From Anaerolinea sp. (lineage in GTDB: Bacteria > Chloroflexota > Anaerolineae > Anaerolineales > Anaerolineaceae): a stretch of DNA of 7,235 bases. The stretch is taken from positions 1-7,235 of the forward strand of contig PNNU01000167.1 in assembly GCA_013824385.1 (NCBI GenBank), given 5' to 3'. Below are positions 1-5,504 of the stretch, one piece after another. A model generated the notes under the pieces. That model was not told the DNA's origin and did no database searches. It worked only from the letters and a program-made list of their open reading frames with translations. Positions within the stretch are counted from its first letter, which is position 1. The number at the start of each line of letters is the position of its first letter. Position numbers and translations under genes: made by a program.

Positions 1-758
1 TAAGCGTGTTCGTGTCCGGCACGATGGGGATCGGCTACCACAATGTTCAGGTCGGGTTTGTAGAATGAGAAGTCGTTGTTTCCGCCATCCCATAAGACAA
101 TATCCACTTCCTGTTCAGCCTGACGCAAAATGGCTTCATAATCCACACCGGCATAGACGATCACGCCGTTATCCAAATGAGGTTCGTATTCTTCTCGTTC
201 TTCAATGGTGCATTCGTGTTTGTCGAGGTCAGCATAGGTGGCAAAGCGCTGCACTTTTTGTTTGACCAGGTCGCCGTAAGGCATGGGGTGCCGGATGGCC
301 GCCACCTTGAATCCCATTTCGCGCAAGATCAGAGATACGCGGCGGGTGGTCTGGCTTTTGCCTGAACCGGTACGTACCGCACAAATGGATACAACGGGCT
401 TGGTCGATTTCACCTGGGTGGAATCGGTGCCCATCAGTTTGAAATCCGCGCCTGCAGCCAAAACCATAGATGCTTTATGCATCACAAATTCATGTGGCAC
501 GTCGCTATACGCAAAGACTACCTGCTCAATTTTTTGTTCCTTGATCAGTTTGAGCAAATCGCTCTCAGGGTAGATCGGGATTCCCGCCGGGTATAATGAG
601 CCAGCAAGTTCAGCGGGATATTTTCTGCCATCAATATTTGGGATTTGGGTGGCCGTAAAAGCGACTACCTCATAATCCTTATTGTCACGATAAAACACAT
701 TGAAATTGTGAAAATCGCGACCGGCTGCTCCCATGATCAAAGTTCTAATTCTTGCCAT
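1..758 (-). CDS. Cyclic 2,3-diphosphoglycerate synthetase-like P-loop protein (3' end outside window)
   Basis: I translated this from the reverse strand: 252 residues are present and the gene runs off the left edge, so the C-terminal part is missing. An N-terminal Rossmann-like part opens with MGAAGRDFHNFN (residues 9-20). A P-loop follows at 128-135 (VRTGSGKS), and a Walker-B-like strand with WDGGNND lies at 223-229. This combination is typical of the predicted-GTPase family that includes archaeal cyclic 2,3-diphosphoglycerate synthetase, which closes 2,3-diphosphoglycerate into its cyclic form using ATP. The bacterial members' role is not settled, so the reaction is a family-level inference. 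The protein looks cytosolic, with no signal peptide or membrane segment. The start is ATG at 758, supported by AAGGAG nine bases upstream. The gene begins 43 bases after argS stops with no visible terminator between, so co-transcription with argS is likely. Family assignment is confident; function is much less so. Confidence 0.85.
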   Translation of the reverse strand, partial: MARIRTLIMGAAGRDFHNFNVFYRDNKDYEVVAFTATQIPNIDGRKYPAELAGSLYPAGIPIYPESDLLKLIKEQKIEQVVFAYSDVPHEFVMHKASMVLAAGADFKLMGTDSTQVKSTKPVVSICAVRTGSGKSQTTRRVSLILREMGFKVAAIRHPMPYGDLVKQKVQRFATYADLDKHECTIEEREEYEPHLDNGVIVYAGVDYEAILRQAEQEVDIVLWDGGNNDFSFYKPDLNIVVADPHRAGHEHA

Positions 759-767
759 TTAGATCAT

Positions 768-773
768 CTCCTT
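768..773 (-). promoter_or_regulatory. Shine-Dalgarno of the DPG-synthetase-like gene
   Basis: AAGGAG on the minus strand lies nine bases before the ATG at 758. It fixes the start of a gene that is cut by the window edge. Confidence 0.8.
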
Positions 774-801
774 AAAAATAATTTGGTTTACGAGCCTTTT
801 T

Positions 802-2565
802 TCACATCGCTTGTGGGGCTGTGATGCCCAGTAACGCCAAACTATTTGCAATCGCCTGTTTTGCTGCTGCCACCAGCCGAATCCTCGCGGATTTCACCGG
901 TTCTTCAGCAATCAGTACGGGACATTGACCATAAAAATCATTGAACGCTTTAGCCAGTTCATAAGCCATGTTGCTGATGGTCAATGGCTTTAATTCCTTG
1001 GCTGCCTTTTGAATTTCACCAGGCATGCGTGCAATTAAATCTATCAACGCGATCTCGCTGGCCGAGAGTTGATCACCTGGGGTGATTGATTCCGGCAGCG
1101 GAGCGTTGTACTTCTTCAAAATACTGTTCGCCCTGACGTATGCGTATTGGATATAAGGGGCGGCTTGCCCGTTGAAATCCAGGGCAGTTTCCCAGTCAAA
1201 AGTAACGATTTTGCCGCTGTCACGTGAAACCATTGGGTATTTAACTGCACCCAGACCGACTGCCTCAGCCACTTTCAACTTGCTTTCTTCGCTGAGATCG
1301 GGGTTCTTTTCTCTCACCACTTCAAGCGCACGCGAGGTGGCTTCTCTGAGCAGATCTTCAAGCAGCACAACCGTGCCTTCACGAGAAGCCATCACCACGT
1401 TACCGGGTAGATTAACCAATTCATATGAGACATGCTGGCAGCGAGTCGCCCAATCAAACCCTGCAATTTCAAGCGTTTTGAAAACCTGCGTGAAATGCAG
1501 AGATTGGCGCACATCCACAACGTAGTAGGATTTCTCGAGGTCTGGATAATCGAGGAATTTTTGCCTGGCCAGTGCCAGGTCTTCTGTAGCGTATAATGCG
1601 GTACTGTCAGAACGCTGCACCACGATTACGCGGAATTTTTCTTCTTTCAACCCGAGCTTCTCATCCAGTTTGACGATGACTGCCCCGCCCTGCGGACGTT
1701 CGTCATCGGCAATGCCGCGTTCAATTAACTCCGCGACCATTTCTTTGCCGGGTTCTTCAAACATCGAGTTGAAGTAATAGCGGTCAAACTTGATATCCAG
1801 TTTTTCGTACATTTCTCTAAAACCGGTTAAAGACCATTCACGGGTTTCTTTCCAGCACTCCACAATTTCGGGGTCTTTTTGATCCCAGCGCGAATAGATG
1901 GCCCGCACTTCAGTTTCAAAGTCTGGATTCTCTTCGAGCCGTTTATTGGCTTCGGCGTACATGACGCCCATCCAACGGGTGATATCTTTTTCAGGCTTTT
2001 CACCCTTATGGTATTTCAGGTAATTCCACAGCCACTTGATCACGTGCAGCCCCATGTCGCCGGGATAATTGGCACGCACAACGTCGTAACCGGCGGCTTC
2101 AGCGATGCGTGATAACACATCCCCTAAAAAGGCGCTGCGCAAGTGGCCCACATGAAACGCTTTATGGGTGTTGGGCTGTGAAAATTCGAACATTACTCTC
2201 TTGCCAAGAGGTTGGCCCTTGCCATAATCATTACCAGCGGATAGTACTTCATCAACCACACGGCGAGAATAGTCAGCCGCTGAAAAATAGAGATTCAAAT
2301 AACCGTTAACTGCTTCAATTTTGGAGAATCCATCAGGGATTTCGATGGCAGAAGCCACACCCTGGGCAATTTCATTGGCTTTTTGGGCGACATTGCCTTT
2401 TTCGGCGCCGAATGATTTGGCTGCCAATTGAAAGAACGAAGTGGAAATTCCCCACTGACCATTAAAAGGAATCCACGCCCAGCGAACTTCCATTTCGGGG
2501 AGATTATTTACTTTTAGATACTCTGAAATTTTAGCTGCAATGAAGTTTTGTTCTTTTTCAAACAT
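802..2565 (-). CDS. argS: Arginyl-tRNA synthetase
   Basis: This 587-residue class Ia aminoacyl-tRNA synthetase charges tRNA-Arg with arginine in the cytosol. The length is normal for the family. The N-terminal tRNA-contacting domain spans about 1-115. The catalytic Rossmann domain carries the HIGH motif as HVGH (138-141) inside FSQPNTHKAFHVGHLRSAF. The KMSKS-equivalent loop reads VMASREG (391-397), which has lost the canonical lysine; Lys135, just before HVGH, sits where ArgRSs are known to place a compensating lysine. The DALR-type anticodon-binding helical domain covers about 465-587, with YIQYAYVRA at 471-479. The ATG at 2565 is preceded by only a weak ribosome site (GGGA eight bases upstream, a better AAGGA 14 bases upstream). 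The gene follows the rpsT terminator and has its own promoter; the DPG-synthetase-like gene follows 43 bases downstream. Confidence 0.97.
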   Translation of the reverse strand: MFEKEQNFIAAKISEYLKVNNLPEMEVRWAWIPFNGQWGISTSFFQLAAKSFGAEKGNVAQKANEIAQGVASAIEIPDGFSKIEAVNGYLNLYFSAADYSRRVVDEVLSAGNDYGKGQPLGKRVMFEFSQPNTHKAFHVGHLRSAFLGDVLSRIAEAAGYDVVRANYPGDMGLHVIKWLWNYLKYHKGEKPEKDITRWMGVMYAEANKRLEENPDFETEVRAIYSRWDQKDPEIVECWKETREWSLTGFREMYEKLDIKFDRYYFNSMFEEPGKEMVAELIERGIADDERPQGGAVIVKLDEKLGLKEEKFRVIVVQRSDSTALYATEDLALARQKFLDYPDLEKSYYVVDVRQSLHFTQVFKTLEIAGFDWATRCQHVSYELVNLPGNVVMASREGTVVLLEDLLREATSRALEVVREKNPDLSEESKLKVAEAVGLGAVKYPMVSRDSGKIVTFDWETALDFNGQAAPYIQYAYVRANSILKKYNAPLPESITPGDQLSASEIALIDLIARMPGEIQKAAKELKPLTISNMAYELAKAFNDFYGQCPVLIAEEPVKSARIRLVAAAKQAIANSLALLGITAPQAM

Positions 2566-2603
2566 AAATGATTTCCCGTTCCTTCAGTGATTGAACCTAA
2601 AGG

Positions 2604-2632
2604 ATTATAACACAGGCGATTTTTCTTAAGAA
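2604..2632 (-). promoter_or_regulatory. Putative argS promoter (extended -10)
   Basis: On the minus strand a perfect TATAAT (2604-2609) is directly preceded by TGT, giving the extended -10 form TGNTATAAT. Seventeen bases upstream is a poor -35, TTCTTA (2627-2632), as is usual for extended -10 promoters. Transcription would begin near 2597, giving a leader of about 30 bases. It lies between the rpsT terminator and argS, where a new promoter is needed. Confidence 0.65.
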
Positions 2633-2660
2633 TAAATACCTGAATGCCATACTGAAACGC

Positions 2661-2686
2661 AAAAGCGGGAGGTTAACCTCCCGCTT
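2661..2686 (-). terminator. Intrinsic terminator of rpsT
   Basis: The sequence 2663-2686 is a perfect palindrome: AAGCGGGAGG, a TTAA loop, then CCTCCCGCTT. On the minus strand it is followed by a short T run that overlaps the stem (TTTT, 2664-2661), then GCGTTT. It sits 22 bases after the rpsT stop codon, ideal for ending that transcript. On the plus strand no T run follows the stem beyond its last two bases, and no plus-strand gene needs it, so it is called as one-directional. Confidence 0.88.
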
Positions 2687-2707
2687 GATTGCTTGTCAAT
2701 AAAGCGA

Positions 2708-2971
2708 TTACTTCTGTGTAGCGAGCAATTTCATTAAGCGGCTCTTGCGACGGGCGGCGTTGTTCTTGTGGATCACGCCCTTCTGAGCTGCTTTATCAAG
2801 AGCAGAAATTGCTGCGAGGGTGGCAGCCTTGGCGGCTTCTTCATCCTTGCCTGAGATCGCGACACGAGCACGAGAGACAAAGGTTCTTGCCACACCGCGG
2901 TAAACACGGTTGCGAATGCGTCGTTTTTCGTTCTGTTTGTTACGTTTGATTGCAGACTTGATATTAGCCAA
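2708..2971 (-). CDS. rpsT: 30S ribosomal protein S20, TTG start
   Basis: This 87-residue, highly basic protein begins (M)ANIKSAIKRNKQNEKRR and ends with ARRKSRLMKLLATQK, the pattern of S20. S20 binds the 5' domain of 16S rRNA during small-subunit assembly. I place the start at the TTG codon at 2971. A strong GGAGG lies seven bases upstream, and this start reproduces the normal S20 N-terminus and length (about 86-88). A longer reading from an in-frame TTG at 2995 would add eight residues and translate through the ribosome-binding site, so it is rejected. In E. coli rpsT also starts with UUG and this contributes to autogenous control; the same could apply here. The gene has its own promoter upstream and a terminator 22 bases downstream. 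Confidence 0.96.
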   Translation of the reverse strand: MANIKSAIKRNKQNEKRRIRNRVYRGVARTFVSRARVAISGKDEEAAKAATLAAISALDKAAQKGVIHKNNAARRKSRLMKLLATQK

Positions 2972-2978
2972 CTTGGTT

Positions 2979-2983
2979 CCTCC
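2979..2983 (-). promoter_or_regulatory. Shine-Dalgarno that sets the rpsT TTG start
   Basis: GGAGG on the minus strand lies seven bases before the TTG at 2971 and immediately follows a run of seven T. Its spacing decides between two in-frame TTG codons in favour of 2971. Confidence 0.9.
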
Positions 2984-2999
2984 AAAAAAATACAACTGA

Positions 3000-3026
3000 C
3001 AGTGCGAGGGTCGAGGGTAAGCACTG
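3000..3026 (-). other. Possible stem-loop in the rpsT leader
   Basis: On the minus strand CAGTGC (3026-3021) and GCACTG (3005-3000) form a perfect 6-bp stem around a 15-base loop. The loop contains a tandem CCCTC...CCCTC repeat. The stem lies between the predicted rpsT promoter and its ribosome site and is followed by a T run. It could be a leader structure used for S20 autoregulation, but stem length and loop size are modest, so this is tentative. Confidence 0.35.
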
Positions 3027-3043
3027 GTTCAGGTGGCGGATGA

Positions 3044-3072
3044 ATTCTACTCCATGGCGCCGAATCTGTCCA
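3044..3072 (-). promoter_or_regulatory. Putative rpsT promoter
   Basis: On the minus strand TGGACA (3067-3072) and TAGAAT (3044-3049) are separated by exactly 17 bases. Each hexamer matches the sigma-70 consensus at five of six positions. Transcription would start near 3037, giving a leader of about 65 bases before the TTG. The promoter lies just past the pgk stop codon, so rpsT can be expressed independently of gap-pgk. Confidence 0.7.
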
Positions 3073-3099
3073 GCAACTCACCCTCTCATTTTGAAGGAA

Positions 3100-4275
3100 T
3101 TATTTATCCTGTAAGGCTGCAACGCCTGGCAGTTCCAAACCTTCGAGCATCTCAAGGGATGCGCCACCGCCAGTGGAGATGTGGGTGATCTTGTCTGCCA
3201 AACCAGATTCCTGGATGGCAGCCACTGAATCTCCGCCACCTACAACAGTGACGCCCTTACAGGCTGCGACTGCTTTGGCAACATCAAATGTGCCTTTGGC
3301 AAAACGCGGGAATTCAAATACGCCCATCGGGCCGTTCCAAACCACAGTTGCTGCGGTCTCGATGACCTTGGCATACGCGGCAACAGTTTCAGGTCCGATA
3401 TCCAGAATTCTCCAGCCTGCTTCAACGTTTCCAACTTTGGCTGTCTTGGATTGCGCTTCTGCGTCAAATTTGTCCGCGAGGACTACATCCACGGGCAGCA
3501 TCAATTTTGAACCGGCATCTTTTAGCAAAGACTTGGCGGTTTCGAGTGCTTCGTCTTCAACCAGTGAATCAGCCATGTCAAGGCCCTGGGCTTTGAAGAA
3601 TGTGTTGGCCATACCGCCGCCGATGAGCACGAAATCCGCTTTCGTCAACAGGTTCTTGATCACGCCAATTTTGTCGCTGATCTTGGCGCCGCCCATAATG
3701 GCAACGAAAGGTTTCTTGGGGTCGGCAACAACCTGACCCAAATACTTGATCTCTTTTTCGAGTAAAAAGCCTGCTGCACCGGGGAGGAAATGAGTTACAC
3801 CCTCGGTGGAAGCATGCGCGCGGTGCGCGGTGCCAAATGCATCGTTGACAAATAAATCTGCCAATGAAGCCAATTGTTTGGCCATTTCCATGTCGTTCTT
3901 TTCTTCTTCAGCATGGAAGCGTGTGTTTTCGAGTAAAAGTACTTCGCCAGGTTTCAAAACCTTGGCAGCGGCATCCGCAGCAGGGCCGATGCAGTCGCTG
4001 GCGAAAGCCACGGGCATGCCCAGTAATTTGGATAGATGTGCAGCCACTGGTTTCATGGAATATTTTTCTTCCGGTCCGCCCTTGGGACGTCCCAGGTGGG
4101 AGCACAATATGACGGCTGCGCCCTGTTCGAGTAAATACTTGATTGTGGGCAAAGCTGCCTGGATTCTGGTATCGTCGCCGACTACGCCGTCTTTTGTGGG
4201 GACGTTGAAATCAACCCGCACCAATACCTTTTTGCCTTTTGCATCAATATCGCGAATGGTTTTCTTGTTGAACAT
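3100..4275 (-). CDS. pgk: Phosphoglycerate kinase
   Basis: This 391-residue cytosolic enzyme interconverts 1,3-bisphosphoglycerate + ADP and 3-phosphoglycerate + ATP in glycolysis and gluconeogenesis. Family signatures are complete: VRVDFNVP (19-26), SHLGRPKG (59-66), ENTRFH (116-121) and AHRAH (150-154) form the basic 3-phosphoglycerate site. GGAKISDK (195-202), NGPMGVFE (314-321) and GGGDS (346-350) form the nucleotide site. No catalytic residue appears to be missing. The start at 4275 gives the conserved N-terminus [23 protein letters not shown] and has GGGAG nine bases upstream. An in-frame ATG at 4314 would add 13 non-conserved residues and lies inside a strong hairpin, so it is rejected. 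The gene follows gap by 115 bases, the usual gap-pgk order; no terminator is evident after its stop. Confidence 0.98.
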   Translation of the reverse strand: MFNKKTIRDIDAKGKKVLVRVDFNVPTKDGVVGDDTRIQAALPTIKYLLEQGAAVILCSHLGRPKGGPEEKYSMKPVAAHLSKLLGMPVAFASDCIGPAADAAAKVLKPGEVLLLENTRFHAEEEKNDMEMAKQLASLADLFVNDAFGTAHRAHASTEGVTHFLPGAAGFLLEKEIKYLGQVVADPKKPFVAIMGGAKISDKIGVIKNLLTKADFVLIGGGMANTFFKAQGLDMADSLVEDEALETAKSLLKDAGSKLMLPVDVVLADKFDAEAQSKTAKVGNVEAGWRILDIGPETVAAYAKVIETAATVVWNGPMGVFEFPRFAKGTFDVAKAVAACKGVTVVGGGDSVAAIQESGLADKITHISTGGGASLEMLEGLELPGVAALQDK

Positions 4276-4284
4276 TTTTATTTT

Positions 4285-4289
4285 CTCCC
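4285..4289 (-). promoter_or_regulatory. Shine-Dalgarno that sets the pgk start
   Basis: GGGAG on the minus strand lies nine bases before the ATG at 4275. It supports that start over the in-frame ATGs further upstream. Confidence 0.75.
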
Positions 4290-4302
4290 GGTGCAAAATA
4301 GA

Positions 4303-4344
4303 CATGATGCGCATCCGCTCAAAAACAGCGGGATGCGCACCATG
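4303..4344 (-). other. Long hairpin in the gap-pgk intergenic RNA
   Basis: The arms 4308-4319 and 4327-4339 pair through 12 base pairs with one bulged base around a seven-base loop. After one mismatch, CATG pairs with CATG further out (4303-4306 with 4341-4344), giving about 16 pairs in total. It is GC-rich but not followed by a proper U run in the pgk direction, so it does not look like an intrinsic terminator. It more likely marks a stability or processing element that sets the gap:pgk transcript ratio, or a partial attenuator. The structure is seen directly; the role is inferred. Confidence 0.6.
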
Positions 4345-4352
4345 AACAGTTC

Positions 4353-4380
4353 AAGAAAAAGAGTGAAAACTCATTTTCCC
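4353..4380 (-). other. Weak A/T-rich stem after gap
   Basis: GAGT-TTTC-ACTC (minus strand) can extend through one mismatch to an AAAA:TTTT and G-C stem. In the pgk direction it contains five consecutive T residues after the core stem. It starts 11 bases beyond the gap stop. It could cause partial termination or pausing after gap, but it is short and imperfect. Confidence 0.3.
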
Positions 4381-4390
4381 ACAGTGAAGA

Positions 4391-5443
4391 CTAGAGTTTC
4401 TTGGCCATCATGGCTGCAAGGTCTGCAGCTCTGCAGGAATAACCCCATTCATTGTCGTACCAGGTGACAACTTTGACCATGTTGCCGCCCATGACCATGC
4501 TGTAGGGAAGATCAACGATTGAAGAACGGGGATCACCCTTGAAGTCTGTAGAAACGAGGGGATCATTATATTCACCGGTGGTGACACCGAGGATACCCTT
4601 CATCGCACCCTTTGAGGCAGCAACGAAAGCGGCGTTCAATTCGTCTTTGGTAACGGGTTTCTCAAGTGTGGCAACAAAATCCACAACGGAGACGGTGGGG
4701 GATGGAACACGCAGAGAATAGCCGTCGAATTTGCCCTTTAATTCAGGGATGACGAGTGCAACTGCTTTGGCGGCACCGGTGGTGGTGGGGATGATATTCA
4801 AACCGGCGGCGCGGGAGCGGCGCATTTCTTTCTTGTGACCCTGATCCAGAATAACCTGGTCATTGGTGTAAGAATGGATGGTGGTCATGACTGCGTTGAC
4901 GATTTTCCAGTTGTCATTGACGATCTTGGCAGCGGGAGCCAGGCAGTTGGTGGTGCAGGATGCATTTGAGACGATGTGGTGTTTGGAGGCATCATAGAGA
5001 TTGTCGTTCACGCCCAAAACTATTGTCAAGTCTTCATTCTTGGCAGGAGCAGAAATGATTACTTTCTTGGCTCCACCTTTGAGGATATGAACATTGGCGC
5101 CGGGTTTGCCCTTTTCGGGTTCACCAAGAGCATCTGTGAAGATACCGGTGGATTCGATAACGATTTCTACACCCAGGCTGGCCCAGGGAAGATTGCCGGG
5201 ATCTTTTTCAGCAAACACTTTGATGGGTTTGCCATCAACAATTAAGACGCCATCGCCAGCTTCGACGGTTCCCGGATAAATGCCATAAGTTGAGTCATAC
5301 TTGAAAAGGTGAGCATTTGTCTTGGTATCGAAGAGGTCGTTGATTGCCACAACTTCGAGTTCTGAACCGTGTTGCTCTTTGATCGCTTTCAAAACCTGCC
5401 GCCCAATGCGGCCAAAACCATTGATGCCAACTTTTACTGCCAT
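4391..5443 (-). CDS. gap: Glyceraldehyde-3-phosphate dehydrogenase, type I
   Basis: This 350-residue cytosolic enzyme oxidises glyceraldehyde-3-phosphate to 1,3-bisphosphoglycerate with NAD. The Rossmann signature INGFGRIGR is at 7-15. Asp36 in VAINDLFD is the residue typical of NAD rather than NADP use. The catalytic Cys163 sits in SNASCTTNC (159-167) and the catalytic His190 in [18 protein letters not shown] (328-336) closes the C-terminal fold. The protein is about 15 residues longer than the common 335. Much of the excess is a charged insertion near 104-117 ([14 protein letters not shown]), between STGIFT and [10 protein letters not shown]. The start at 5443 is set by AAGGAGG seven bases upstream and by the conserved [14 protein letters not shown]; 13 extra upstream codons would read through that ribosome site. 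It is followed by pgk and preceded by glmR, with its own promoter and a palindrome in the 61-base gap. Confidence 0.98.
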   Translation of the reverse strand: MAVKVGINGFGRIGRQVLKAIKEQHGSELEVVAINDLFDTKTNAHLFKYDSTYGIYPGTVEAGDGVLIVDGKPIKVFAEKDPGNLPWASLGVEIVIESTGIFTDALGEPEKGKPGANVHILKGGAKKVIISAPAKNEDLTIVLGVNDNLYDASKHHIVSNASCTTNCLAPAAKIVNDNWKIVNAVMTTIHSYTNDQVILDQGHKKEMRRSRAAGLNIIPTTTGAAKAVALVIPELKGKFDGYSLRVPSPTVSVVDFVATLEKPVTKDELNAAFVAASKGAMKGILGVTTGEYNDPLVSTDFKGDPRSSIVDLPYSMVMGGNMVKVVTWYDNEWGYSCRAADLAAMMAKKL

Positions 5444-5450
5444 AATAAAT

Positions 5451-5457
5451 CCTCCTT
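5451..5457 (-). promoter_or_regulatory. Shine-Dalgarno that sets the gap start
   Basis: AAGGAGG on the minus strand, seven bases before the ATG at 5443, is a near-ideal site. It rules out the longer in-frame start at 5482. Confidence 0.9.
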
Positions 5458-5472
5458 GAGGGTAATACTGAT

Positions 5473-5478
5473 ATTTTA
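5473..5478 (-). promoter_or_regulatory. Putative gap promoter (extended -10)
   Basis: On the minus strand TAAAAT (five of six matches to TATAAT) is preceded by TGG, giving an extended -10 element. No good -35 is seen at 16-18 bases. Transcription would begin near 5466, giving a short leader of about 22 bases that contains the ribosome site. The element abuts the palindrome at 5479-5494. Confidence 0.6.
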
Positions 5479-5494
5479 CCATGTCTAGACATGG
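5479..5494. promoter_or_regulatory. Perfect 16-bp palindrome, candidate operator of gap
   Basis: CCATGTCTAGACATGG is an exact inverted repeat with no spacer. It fills the region directly upstream of the gap -10 hexamer, so a bound dimeric regulator would compete with RNA polymerase. The GTCTAGAC core resembles sites of HutC-type GntR regulators such as DasR, but that is only a resemblance. It is 10 bases after the glmR stop, yet the following bases are not T-rich, so a terminator role is less likely. Confidence 0.6.
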
Positions 5495-5504
5495 CTACTA
5501 TACA

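Noticed and set aside
65..573. Plus-strand frames at the left edge
   Set aside because: The minus strand there encodes a clear P-loop protein with conserved motifs through the whole stretch, so these are shadows.
2773..3081. 102-codon minus-strand frame overlapping rpsT
   Set aside because: It is out of frame with the S20 coding sequence and starts inside the rpsT promoter.
4276..4314. Thirteen-residue upstream extension of pgk
   Set aside because: The residues are not conserved, the ATG is inside a strong hairpin, and a good ribosome site serves 4275.
4303..4344. Intergenic hairpin as intrinsic terminator of gap
   Set aside because: No run of T follows the stem closely in the transcription direction, and pgk directly downstream lacks a clear promoter of its own.
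3173..4345. Long plus-strand open frames opposite pgk (187, 179 and 82 codons)
   Set aside because: They are antisense to a fully conserved phosphoglycerate kinase, their translations are low-complexity Ser/Ala/Thr-rich shadows, and they have no convincing ribosome sites.
4480..4505. Three CATG repeats inside gap
   Set aside because: Their spacing (8 and 2 bases) does not match the promoter box, and they fall in conserved Met/Gly codons of the protein (VMGGNMVK).
5444..5482. Thirteen-residue upstream extension of gap
   Set aside because: It would translate through AAGGAGG and the likely leader; the conserved N-terminus starts at 5443.
5479..5494. Palindrome as glmR intrinsic terminator
   Set aside because: The stem is only moderately GC-rich with no real loop, and the following bases in the minus direction (TAAAATATC) are not a T run. 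An operator fits better, though not exclusively.
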